In this document: piece after piece, positions 1 to 8,900 of the stretch
Numbering within the stretch: the stretch's first letter is position 1
Layout: each line of letters begins with the position of its first letter
Assembly: GCA_903900975.1 (NCBI GenBank)
Contig: CAIUPE010000083.1
Span: 1 to 36,883 of the forward strand
Length of the DNA: 36,883 bases
Direction: 5' to 3'
Source: an uncultured Hyphomicrobiales bacterium
GTDB lineage: Bacteria; Pseudomonadota; Alphaproteobacteria; Rhizobiales; Beijerinckiaceae
Position numbers and translations under genes: made by a program
Notes under the pieces: model-generated
Told to the model about the DNA's origin: nothing
Database searches by the model: none
The model's input: only the letters and a program-made list of their open reading frames with translations

Positions 1-39
1 CAGCAGCCACAGCAGGTCCTCTCGCTGCTCAAGCAGTAA
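1..39 (+). CDS. Flagellin, C-terminal end only (partial)
   Basis: The window opens in frame with QQPQQVLSLLKQ followed by TAA. Alphaproteobacterial flagellins typically end in a short D0 helix of the type NQxPQxVLSLL, so this is read as the last 12 residues of a flagellin gene whose body lies upstream of the window. The assignment fits the fliD gene 123 bases downstream and the hairpin just after the stop. With only 12 residues visible, it rests on the tail motif and on context. Confidence 0.7.
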   Translation, partial: QQPQQVLSLLKQ

Positions 40-66
40 GCGGAACTGCCCGACACGACGATTGAA

Positions 67-92
67 GCGGCCCGCTGGTTACAGTGGGCCGC
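67..92 (+). terminator. Hairpin after the flagellin stop codon
   Basis: GCGGCCCGC (67-75) pairs with GTGGGCCGC (84-92), including one G-T pair, around an 8-base loop. The flanking GAAG and CTTC can extend the stem with a bulge. It begins 27 bases after the flagellin stop. No clean T-run follows, so it may terminate weakly or stabilise the 3' end of the flagellin mRNA. Confidence 0.5.
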
Positions 93-162
93 CCTTCATT
101 AAACATTAGGATCGCTCAGCCGTCTTTAACCGGGTGCGATCCGGCACGAAGAGGAGCGGGAA

Positions 163-1947
163 ATGGTGAGTTCTGTATCGTCGTCAACAACACCAACGAC
201 GACGACAAGTTCGACCCCTTCAACGACACCATCCTCGACGACGACGTCGACAGCTTCAACGACTCCAACCACTGCTGCAACGGCCGCAACCGGTGGGCAG
301 GATATTATCAATCTGTTGGGCGCAGGCGGTGGCATCAATATTCAGAGCCTCGCCACCAATCTAACAACCGCAACCATCGCGCCTCAGCAAACGCTTATCA
401 ATACGCGGAAGACTGCAGCCGATACCACCATTTCAGCAGTCGGAACCATCTTGTCGCAAGTCTCGACGCTCAGCACAACGATTGCTGCCATCGGCGACCC
501 GAATACTTTCGCCGTTGCGCCCACAACCAGCGACAACACCAGCGTGAATGTGAGTTTTGCGAAAGGCGCAGCACCCGCGCCTTTCCAGTCCAGCGTCACC
601 GTTAACGCGCTGGCATCGGCCGCGAGCGTGTTGTTCCCGCCCGTCACCGATCAAGCAGCTTCGCTTCTCGGAACGGATACCAAACGCACGTTGACGCTCA
701 CCAGCGGAACAGCGGGTTCGCCAGGGGCCCAGCTGGTTTCGATCGACCTTTCGCAAAACAATTCGCTGAGCCAAGTCGCAAACGCCATCAATCAGGTCGC
801 GGGCCTAACAGCGCAGATCATTCAAGGTGGCTCGGCCTCCAATCCGCAATATTATCTGGCGGTTCAAGCGGCCTCCGGCGCCGCAAACAGCTTCTTTCCG
901 ACAATCACAACGGCAACAGGCCAAGCGGCCAGTGCCGCCAATGGCGGATTGACGGCGGGGGCTGGAAGCGTCGTTACACCGGGAACCGATGCCAGTATTT
1001 CGGTTGATGGTGTTGCGGCAACCTCATCGACCAATAATTTTTCCAATATTTTGCCAGGCGTGACCATCACGGCCGTTCAAACAACAGGACAGACGCCTGT
1101 CACGATCGGTTCAAGCCTCGATACAACGGGCATGACGAATAGTCTGCAATCGCTGCTTCAAGGATATAATTCGCTTCTGGCGACGATCCAGACCCAAACC
1201 CATCTGGACACAGACGCAACCAAGAATGGTCCCCTCGCCAATAATCCGGCGGCGCAAGACGTTCTCAATCAAATGCGCGGGTTGACCACCCAGCCAATTA
1301 TCGGCTTCGATGGCAAAGTCCATACGTTGTCCGAGCTCGGCGTTTCTACCAATCAGGACGGTTCACTCTCGATCGATTCATCGACGTTTGCTTCCGTTCT
1401 GCAATCGGACCCCGCTGCAGTTGAAGCTGTCTTGGGCTCGAAGCGGTCCGTCGGCGACAGCCAGCTCACCCTGCAATCGACCACAAATGCAACGGTTCCC
1501 GGCGCTTACACCATTGCAAAAGTAGGCGACTCGTCTTGGACGATTAACGGCCAATTTGCTTCCTATAACAATGGCGTGTTGACTGGCTTAGCCGGGACGC
1601 CTGTCGACGGTATGGTGATCACCATGCCAACCACCATGAATGCATCGGCACCCGTCGGCTACACCACGCAAGTCAATTATTCGCAAGGCATGCTCGAGCG
1701 ATTTTCCAATCTTCTCGCGGCGGCAACCGCCACGAATTCGCCCCTTCAAACGGCGGAAAATGATGCCAACAATGATCTAACCAAGATCGCGACTGATCAA
1801 ACAACGCTGACATCGCAACAAACGGCTATTCAGCAACAATACATCACGCAATTTACCGCCATGCAGGCGCTGTTGAATGCCAATAGCTCGACGGCAACCT
1901 CGCTGACCCAAATGATGACCGCTTGGTCGTCAGCGCTGAAGAATTAG
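163..1947 (+). CDS. fliD: Flagellar filament cap protein FliD (hook-associated protein 2)
   Basis: FliD forms the cap at the tip of the flagellar filament and guides flagellin assembly; it is exported by the flagellar type III apparatus. The 594-aa product has the FliD N-terminal pattern after residue 45 (DIINLLGAGGGINIQSLATN, then a helix around PQQTLINTRKTAADTTISAVG). It also has the FliD C-terminal pattern (LQSLLQGYNSLL, GPLANNPAAQDVLNQMRG, LSELGVSTNQDGSLSID) and a final Gln/Thr-rich amphipathic helix for the D0 coiled coil. The start is supported by GAGGAG at 151-156, six bases before the ATG. The first 45 residues are almost only Ser, Thr, Pro and Ala, an unusual extension before the conserved FliD start. 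The position just after flagellin supports the call. Confidence 0.93.
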   Translation: MVSSVSSSTTPTTTTSSTPSTTPSSTTTSTASTTPTTAATAATGGQDIINLLGAGGGINIQSLATNLTTATIAPQQTLINTRKTAADTTISAVGTILSQVSTLSTTIAAIGDPNTFAVAPTTSDNTSVNVSFAKGAAPAPFQSSVTVNALASAASVLFPPVTDQAASLLGTDTKRTLTLTSGTAGSPGAQLVSIDLSQNNSLSQVANAINQVAGLTAQIIQGGSASNPQYYLAVQAASGAANSFFPTITTATGQAASAANGGLTAGAGSVVTPGTDASISVDGVAATSSTNNFSNILPGVTITAVQTTGQTPVTIGSSLDTTGMTNSLQSLLQGYNSLLATIQTQTHLDTDATKNGPLANNPAAQDVLNQMRGLTTQPIIGFDGKVHTLSELGVSTNQDGSLSIDSSTFASVLQSDPAAVEAVLGSKRSVGDSQLTLQSTTNATVPGAYTIAKVGDSSWTINGQFASYNNGVLTGLAGTPVDGMVITMPTTMNASAPVGYTTQVNYSQGMLERFSNLLAAATATNSPLQTAENDANNDLTKIATDQTTLTSQQTAIQQQYITQFTAMQALLNANSSTATSLTQMMTAWSSALKN

Positions 1948-1954
1948 GCTTAAC

Positions 1955-1970
1955 TGGCGCAAGACTTGCA
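1955..1970 (+). promoter_or_regulatory. Sigma-54 (-24/-12) promoter for the EF-hand gene
   Basis: TGGCGCAAGACTTGCA matches the RpoN consensus TGGCACGNNNNTTGCA closely. It has the invariant GG (1956-1957), exactly ten bases, then GC (1968-1969). Transcription would begin near 1981, about 36 bases before the ATG at 2017. It lies just after the fliD stop, so the EF-hand gene can be transcribed independently of fliD. Many alphaproteobacterial late flagellar genes use sigma-54. Confidence 0.7.
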
Positions 1971-2016
1971 CATGAAGATGAAAATCTTTCATGGTTCCGT
2001 TTTCTAGGCGTCGTTG

Positions 2017-4593
2017 ATGACAAGCGTTACTTCACTCCTTGGAAAATTTACCGGAACCACCGCTCAGATCACCGCTGAAGCGACCAATTTGTTCAAATCG
2101 GTTGATGCCAATGGTCGCGGAATTCTGACAAAACCCAATTTCTCAAGCGTCTTGGCCGAAGTTACGGCCAATCATTCACAGGCGACATCCGACTTCGGCT
2201 ACCAAGAAACCAGCTGGAATATTGGGCAGGAATCGTGGAATGTTGGCCAAGCGAATTTTTTAGGTTCAACCAGCTCGGCAGCGCAAAGTCCCGCACAGGC
2301 CGCACAAATAGCCTCGCAAGCCTTTACCCAATTCGATGCCGACCATTCGGGCAGCGTGACGCTTCAAGAATTTATCAATGGCGTTCTGGGGGCCTCGACA
2401 GCCAACTCAGCAACGTCAGCGGGCGCAACGGGCAGCACAGGCGCCTCCTCGTCGACCACGTCGGGTGCAACCGGCAGTGCCGGAAGTGCGTCCTCTGGCA
2501 CCTCGTCATCATCAACCGGCAGCACGTCGTCGACGACAGGTGCAGGTGAAACGGGCTCGACACCTCCGAGCTCAACGGTTCCCTATCAAACGGCCCTGTC
2601 GACCTACCAGCAAGCGCAGTCGGATTCCACCGCCATGCTGGCCAAATATGATACCGCCGGTAAGGGCTATATTAACCAGACCGATCTGATGACGGCATGG
2701 ATCGCCGACCCTAGCCTCGGCAATCCGCTTCAGGCGGCGAACACCATCGCGCAATGGGATACGAACAGCGATGGCAAAGTGACATCCGATGAACTGGCTT
2801 TGGGCGCCACGATCAGCTCGATAGCGGATCAGACGCTGGCTAAGCTCGACCCGACCGGAGCAGGCTCGATCAAGGTTAGCGATCTATCGGATGCAACGGT
2901 GGCCGGCCTGCCCTATTCCGCCGCAACGATTAGGGGCTGGGATAGCAATTCGGACGGTCAAATTTCGAGTAAAGAACTTTTGGCTGGTATTGGGCAAAGC
3001 ATCAACGCGTTTTTGGCTCGGTTTGATACAACCGGTAAGGGCTATTTCACCACAACCGACCTTGAAGCAGCCGTGAATACCAATCCGACTGCTTTCGGTG
3101 GTGTGTCGGCCTCCGATCTGATGGCCAAATGGGATTTGAACGGCGACGGAAAAGTCGATGCAACAGAAATTTCAGCGCTTCAATTAACCGCGCTTGAGGG
3201 CAGCTCGTCGCAAAGCAACGCCTTGCCCGGTCAAACAACACCTTCGGCCGTACTTCAAAGTGCTCAAGCGCAGGCCAGCACAATGCTTGGACAATATGAT
3301 ACCTCAGACAAGGGCTACATCACTCAAAACGATATTGTTAACGCTTTTACCAACAATCCGTCGCTTGGCGATCCGACCCAAGCGAGTAATATCATGGCAA
3401 CCTTCGACCTCGACAATAATGGCCAATTGAGCAGTGATGAATTGGTGGTGGGGGGCGAGCTTCAAACGCTTGCGAGCGAAATCTCAACCATTCTCGATCC
3501 GACAGGCACCGGCTCGATTGCGGTGGCTTCCATCGCAAGCAACACGAACACGGTTCTGCCTTTCTCGGCCACAACGCTCGCAAGTTGGGATGCAACCGGC
3601 GACGGTACCTTGTCGCAAACCGAATTGGTGCAGGGGATTTACAAAGAAGTTCAGAATACCATCGCTCAGTACGACACCGCGGGTAAAGGTTATTTTAATG
3701 AAGCCGATGTTGCGAGCGCCTTGGCTAAAACGCCCCCTGCAGATCCCTCCATCACATCGGCCAGCGTAATGGCCCAATGGGATGTCGGCAATACCGGACA
3801 GGTCACGCCCTCCGATATGCTCGCCAGCCTCGTTGCCGATACGAAAAACCGGGCAATCGCCAACGCTACACCCGCCAATGTATCGATCTATCAACAGGCA
3901 CTCGGCAGCGCGAACGCCATGCTCAGCACCTATGACACGATGGGTAAAGGCTACATCGATCAAAACGATATCGCAGCGGCTTGTATTACTGATCCGGCAT
4001 TAGGCGACCCTGCGCAGGCCGGATCGATCATCAAGGCCTGGGATGCAACCGGAAATGGCCAACTTACCTCCGATCAACTGGTTTCCGGCCTGATTGCTGG
4101 CCAACTGGCAAGCAATCTCCTCAGTCAGCTTGACCCAACCAATTCTGGTACCATCCCTGTTAATCAATTGAGTTCCCAAACCATCAATGCCCCCTATTTA
4201 TCAACACCAGCAGCCACTATGGCCTCGTGGGATAAGAACGGTGATGGCGAGCTGTCACAGCAAGAACTCATCTCGGGAATAAGGCAACAGGCGAATAATT
4301 TCGTGTCGCAATATGACACGGCAGGGAAGGGCTACTTTACCGCCGGCGATCTTCAACTGGCGATGACCGCCAATCCCAACACAACCGATCAGACCCCTGC
4401 CGATGTGATCGCGCAATGGGATGCCAAAGGTGATGGCCACATCGATCTTTCGGATGCCCTCGCAGGTTTCGCAGCCGGACAAAACCCGACATCGCTGATG
4501 ACGGCAACATCCGCTTTGTCATGGAACAGCAGCGATCTTCCAAGCACGGCACAGGTCTTAGCGGCCATGGGTCTGAGTTCCGCATCCTCTTAA
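2017..4593 (+). CDS. Multi-EF-hand protein, about 20 loops in three six-loop modules
   Basis: The 858-aa product carries about 20 EF-hand-like loops. An N-terminal part (residues 1-125) has a degenerate loop (DANGRGILTKPN) and a canonical one (DADHSGSVTLQE). A Ser/Thr/Gly linker (about 125-190) leads to three tandem modules of about 212-216 aa starting near residues 200, 415 and 630. Each module repeats the order YDTxGKGY, WDxNxDGx, LDPTxxGS, WDxxGDGx, YDTAGKGY, WDxxxxGx. The WD loops keep Asp/Asn at positions 1, 3, 5 and Glu or Asp at 12, so they should bind calcium. The YDT and LDPT loops lack acidic residues at 3 and 5. There is no Sec signal peptide and no transmembrane segment. The ATG at 2017 is preferred to the TTG at 2014. 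Function is unknown; calcium binding is inferred, and a flagellar link comes from position and the sigma-54 site. Confidence 0.85.
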   Translation: MTSVTSLLGKFTGTTAQITAEATNLFKSVDANGRGILTKPNFSSVLAEVTANHSQATSDFGYQETSWNIGQESWNVGQANFLGSTSSAAQSPAQAAQIASQAFTQFDADHSGSVTLQEFINGVLGASTANSATSAGATGSTGASSSTTSGATGSAGSASSGTSSSSTGSTSSTTGAGETGSTPPSSTVPYQTALSTYQQAQSDSTAMLAKYDTAGKGYINQTDLMTAWIADPSLGNPLQAANTIAQWDTNSDGKVTSDELALGATISSIADQTLAKLDPTGAGSIKVSDLSDATVAGLPYSAATIRGWDSNSDGQISSKELLAGIGQSINAFLARFDTTGKGYFTTTDLEAAVNTNPTAFGGVSASDLMAKWDLNGDGKVDATEISALQLTALEGSSSQSNALPGQTTPSAVLQSAQAQASTMLGQYDTSDKGYITQNDIVNAFTNNPSLGDPTQASNIMATFDLDNNGQLSSDELVVGGELQTLASEISTILDPTGTGSIAVASIASNTNTVLPFSATTLASWDATGDGTLSQTELVQGIYKEVQNTIAQYDTAGKGYFNEADVASALAKTPPADPSITSASVMAQWDVGNTGQVTPSDMLASLVADTKNRAIANATPANVSIYQQALGSANAMLSTYDTMGKGYIDQNDIAAACITDPALGDPAQAGSIIKAWDATGNGQLTSDQLVSGLIAGQLASNLLSQLDPTNSGTIPVNQLSSQTINAPYLSTPAATMASWDKNGDGELSQQELISGIRQQANNFVSQYDTAGKGYFTAGDLQLAMTANPNTTDQTPADVIAQWDAKGDGHIDLSDALAGFAAGQNPTSLMTATSALSWNSSDLPSTAQVLAAMGLSSASS

Positions 4594-4635
4594 ACGGCGG
4601 GCGATCGGCGCGGCTTTTCAAGCCTCACAGGATTT

Positions 4636-4651
4636 AGGCACGGTATTTGCT
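4636..4651 (+). promoter_or_regulatory. Sigma-54 (-24/-12) promoter for the giant repeat gene
   Basis: AGGCACGGTATTTGCT matches TGGCACGNNNNTTGCW at all but the first base, with GG at 4637-4638, exactly ten bases, then GC at 4649-4650. Transcription would begin near 4662, leaving a leader of about 155 bases before the ATG at 4817. The 223-base gap between the EF-hand gene and the giant gene holds nothing else I can name. Confidence 0.72.
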
Positions 4652-4816
4652 AGATCACTTGTTGAAATGAGGTGTTGTATCGGAGCCTGAGATGTCTTTT
4701 CGTCAGAAAAAATCATCTAAGTAACTCCAATATAAGCAATTTTTGTTTCAACTTTACGTCGGAAGAGTAGCCCTAGCGTTCGAAAACGATATTGCTTCGA
4801 GGAAGATTTTAGACAC

Positions 4817-5959
4817 ATGTCGGTTGGATCCATCACCTCTTCCTCGCCTAACACTGTCAATTCGTCGACAGTTTCCAATGGTGCAGCACAACCCAGTGCT
4901 CCGACAACCACGAGCGGGGGGTTGAGCGCTCCGGCGATCCGTAGCTTCAATGTTTCAATTTCCTCGAATGCAGCCGTTATCAATTCCATCCTGTCCCTGA
5001 CGCCGTCAGGCATCGCGGCGCTGAGCACGAGCGCGGTAGCGGCCATAACCACAGACGTCATTGCCGCCCTCTCCAACCGTCAAGTCGCGGCTTTTACCTC
5101 CAGTCAAATCGGCGCTTTGACGACGGACCAAGTGGCGGCACTTACCTCCAGCCAGATGACGGCCCTGACAAGCTCGCAAGTTCCCTCGCTGACAACCGAC
5201 GATGTTACAAAATTATCGCCGTCCCAATTTGCTGCCCTTTCTACGGCGTCGATTGCCTCTTTAACGAGTGCGCAGATCATCGCGGTTCCGACCGCCGATA
5301 TCGCCGCGATGACGACCCGGCAAGTGAAGGCATTGACCACGGCGCAAATGTCCGAACTCACAACGGCAGAGATTCATGCCCTCACGCCGACGCAGATCGG
5401 CGCGGTCACAACGGCGCAAGCCCAGGCTCTAACGACGGATCAGGTCGCGGCATTGACCACGGCCCAGACCGTCGCTTTGGCCTCGGCCGATCTAGCGGCC
5501 ATGACGACCGATCAAATCAAATCGGTCTCCACGGCCGATATCGCCGCGATGACGACAAGGCAGGCGGCCGCCATCACGTCCACACAGGCGGCAGCTTTAA
5601 CCACCGCTCAGATTGTGGCCCTCACGACCTCGCAATTTGCGGCCATGTCGACCTCGGCCATCGCCGCCTTAAGCTCGACCCAGCTTAACGCCATGCAAAC
5701 CGTTGATGTTGCGGCATTAACGGCGAAAGAAGTCGGCTCGCTGACAACCTCTCAGATCGCCGGCCTTTCGACGGATCGCTTGGCCGCCATGACGACAAAT
5801 CAAATCGTAGGTTTGGGAACGGCCCAAATTCAAGCGTTGACTACCGATAATTACCTGCGCTCACGACCAACCAAATCATGGCACTCGGAACTGCGGCTAT
5901 TGGTGCGCTTACAACTACCCAATTCGCGGCTTTGGGGACCACCAACACGGCAGCGCTGA
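4817..5959 (+). CDS. Giant octapeptide-repeat protein, 5' part (frameshifted from the next ORF)
   Basis: This frame encodes the true N-terminus of the giant protein. Residues 1-64 are Ser/Thr/Asn-rich without a Sec signal or transmembrane helix. From residue 65 the sequence is pure octads (GIAALSTS, AVAAITTD, VIAALSNR and so on). The ATG has GAGGAAG at 4799-4805, eleven bases upstream. After residue 345 the octads stop abruptly and the frame reads non-repetitive sequence to the stop at 5959. The octads continue in the next frame from base 5854. One missing base near 5852 (for example TTA in place of TA) restores unit 36 as NLPALTTN and keeps the eight-residue register exactly. The 36 codons after the break are therefore not native. 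Repaired, the gene runs 4817-15036 and encodes 3,406 aa. Confidence 0.8.
   Translation: MSVGSITSSSPNTVNSSTVSNGAAQPSAPTTTSGGLSAPAIRSFNVSISSNAAVINSILSLTPSGIAALSTSAVAAITTDVIAALSNRQVAAFTSSQIGALTTDQVAALTSSQMTALTSSQVPSLTTDDVTKLSPSQFAALSTASIASLTSAQIIAVPTADIAAMTTRQVKALTTAQMSELTTAEIHALTPTQIGAVTTAQAQALTTDQVAALTTAQTVALASADLAAMTTDQIKSVSTADIAAMTTRQAAAITSTQAAALTTAQIVALTTSQFAAMSTSAIAALSSTQLNAMQTVDVAALTAKEVGSLTTSQIAGLSTDRLAAMTTNQIVGLGTAQIQALTTDNYLRSRPTKSWHSELRLLVRLQLPNSRLWGPPTRQR
5849..5854 (+). other. Single-base frameshift inside the giant repeat gene
   Basis: Codon AAT (5849-5851) ends the repeat in the upstream frame and CCT (5854-5856) continues it in the downstream frame, with only T and A between. 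Inserting one base gives Asn-Leu-Pro-Ala-Leu-Thr-Thr-Asn, a normal octad, and the following units stay in register to the end of the gene. This shows a one-base deletion relative to the intact gene. Whether it is in the cell or only in the consensus sequence cannot be told here. Confidence 0.85.
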
Positions 5960-8900
5960 CCAATCGCCAGATTGCGGCGATCAACACGACACAGATCGGT
6001 GCATTGACGACCGATCAGATTGTTGCCCTTTCAACCTCGCAAATTGCGTCGCTTACCACTGCGCAAGGTTATGCGTTGAGCAGCGGCCAAATTGCAGCGC
6101 TAACCACGCAACAAATTCCTGCACTGCAAAGCCGCGTCGTTGCGGCATTAAGCACCGACCAGCTGTCTAATCTGTCGACCGCCGACATTGCCGCTATGAC
6201 GACTAATCAGGTTAAAGCGTTCACCTCTGCACAAACGGCGTCGCTCAGCACCGATCAGATTGGCGCCCTCAGCACGGGCCAAAGTATTGCGCTGTCGACG
6301 GCCAGCATCGCCGCGTTGACGACGGATCAATTGGCAGCGCTCTCGACCTCGGATTTCTCAGCACTGACCGCCCGCCAAATTTCGGTCATGACAACAAACC
6401 AGGTCGCCAATCTTATTTCGAGCCGCCTGACCGCGATGACGGTAAGCCAGATTACCGCGATGGGCAGCAACCAGATCGGCGCACTTACGACATCACAAAT
6501 CGGGGAGATCACGACAAATCAATTAGCGGCGCTGACCACCGCGCAGATTGACGCGCTCAAGACCTCGCAAGTCTCCGCCATCACAACGGACCAGATCGGC
6601 GCTGTCACAACCCAACAGCTTTCTGTATTGACATCGAGCCAGGCCCGCGCGCTGACCACCGACGACGTTGCAGCGCTCTCGTCCGCTCAAGCCGCAGCCT
6701 TTACAACCAACGCGACAGCCAATCTGCAAACATCTCAAATCGCCGCTCTCAATAGTGGACAACTAACATCGCTCACGACAGCGCAAATATCGGCGTTAAC
6801 AATGGCCGAACTCGCCGCCATTACCACCGATCTGATTTCAACGCTCAAACCTTCCCAGATTGCAGCGCTAGGCATCAGTCAATTGACCAGCTTGAGCACC
6901 GATCAAATCGCCGTTCTGACCACGGGCCAAGTCAACGCGATGTCGACTGCTGGCCTTGCTGCCTTGTCAACCGGTCAAATCACAGCACTTTCAACCACCG
7001 ATATTGCCGCACTGTCATCGTCCGAGGTTTCGGCACTGACGACGACACAACTGGCCTCGCTGACGTCTGATCAGGTCCCTGCCCTGACATCGATCCAGAT
7101 GAAGGCGATGTCGACCGGTCAATTGGTCGCTCTGACCACCGATCAAGTTCCATTGATTACAACCTCGGCTCTGGCCTCGCTCAATGCAACCCAAGTATCA
7201 GCGCTGACATCAACCCAGATCGGCGCGTTAACAACAGACCAGACCTCAGCTCTTACCAATTTGCAAATCATGGCCCTGACGACGGGCCAAATTGGGGCGC
7301 TGACCACCGACCAGTTGGCCGCCATCAAGACTTCGCAGCTTACATCCCTCACATCGACGGAAATCCAAGCGCTCGGCTCCAGCCAGATCGCTGCGTTGAC
7401 CACCGATCGGGTTGTGACCCTAACCAACAACCAAATCGGCGCGTTTACAACTGACCAGATCGCCGGCTTTACGACCGATCAAATTGCGGCTTTGACAACC
7501 AAGCAATTGGCCGCCTTCAGCACAGCCCAGATTGCATCCTTCACCACCGACGAAATTGCGGCCCTCGGGACCAATCAAATCCAGAGTCTTTCGTCACGGG
7601 ATGTCATCGCGCTGACCAATGGCGAAGTTGCAGCCATCGGCACCGACAATATCGCCGCGATGGGCACGGGCCAGATTGCCGCTTTCACCTCGGGGCAGGC
7701 CAGCGCCTTTACGACGGATCAGCTCAATGCGTTGATTTCTCAGCAAGCGGCTGCACTGGCGATTTCGGTCATAAGCAATCTGTCGACGACGCAATTGAAT
7801 GCCATTACGACGTCCGATATTTCGGCATTGACCACCAAGCAAATCAATTCGCTCGGATCAAGTCAGGTTGCCGGATTGACGACCGATCAAATCGTAGCAT
7901 TAACGTCATCGCAAATCGCTTCGCTAACAACCGCACAAGCCAATGCCTTGACCTCGGCGCAAGTCGGGACGCTTACCACTTCGCAAGCCCAAGCGCTGAC
8001 GGCTAATGCCATCGGCGCGCTTTCAAGCAGTCAGATCCAAAATCTGACAACAGCGGATATTGCAGCCCTCACCACGCATCAGATCAGCGCCATGCCTACC
8101 GCCCAATTGGCAAGCCTCACAACAGATCAGGTTGTGGCTCTGGGCACCGCACAGGTCGTAGCGCTTGGCTCGGCGCAGTCCTCGTCGCTCACGACCGATC
8201 AGGTTGCAGCTTTGACCACGCAGCAGGCAGCAGCCCTCACTAATGCGGCGCTGACCGCGCTTTCAACAGCACAAATTCAAAATCTTTCGACCGCCAATAT
8301 TGCGGCCCTTTCAACCACCCAAACAGCGTCGCTCACAACGGCACAGATCGCGGCCTTAACGACGGATCAGACCGTCGCTTTGACCACGGCGGCGGTAGCC
8401 GGCTTAACGACAGCACAAGCCAAGGCCTTCACAACCGATCAGGTCAGCGCCTTAACTTCTGGCCAAGCCACAGCCCTTACCAACGCAGCGCTTGACGCAT
8501 TTTCTACCGCTGAGATCAGCGCACTTTCGACCGCTAATCTGGCGCTTTTAGGAACAAGCCAGATTAGCTCGCTAACAACCGCACAAATTTCAAACCTGAC
8601 GACCGATCAAATCGGCGCTTTAACCACCTCACAGGCTTCAGCACTCAAGACCGCACAGATTGCTTCGCTCGGTTCAGCTCAACTCCAAGCGCTGCAAACC
8701 GGCGATCTTGCGAGCCTGACAACCGTGCAAACGCGCGCCCTGACCACCGCCGAAATCGCAGCCCTCACCACCGATCAGGTTCAGGCGCTGACCACGGGTC
8801 AAATTGCAAGTCTTGGAACCGCCCAAGCCTCAGCCTTTACGACCGACGGCATTGCAGCTTTGACGACAGGCCAGATTGCGGCCTTCTCGACAGCAGCCGT

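Noticed and set aside
84-605. Open frame of 173 aa overlapping the start of fliD
   Set aside because: Asn/Arg/His-rich product in another frame of the clear fliD gene, with no ribosome site or family resemblance.
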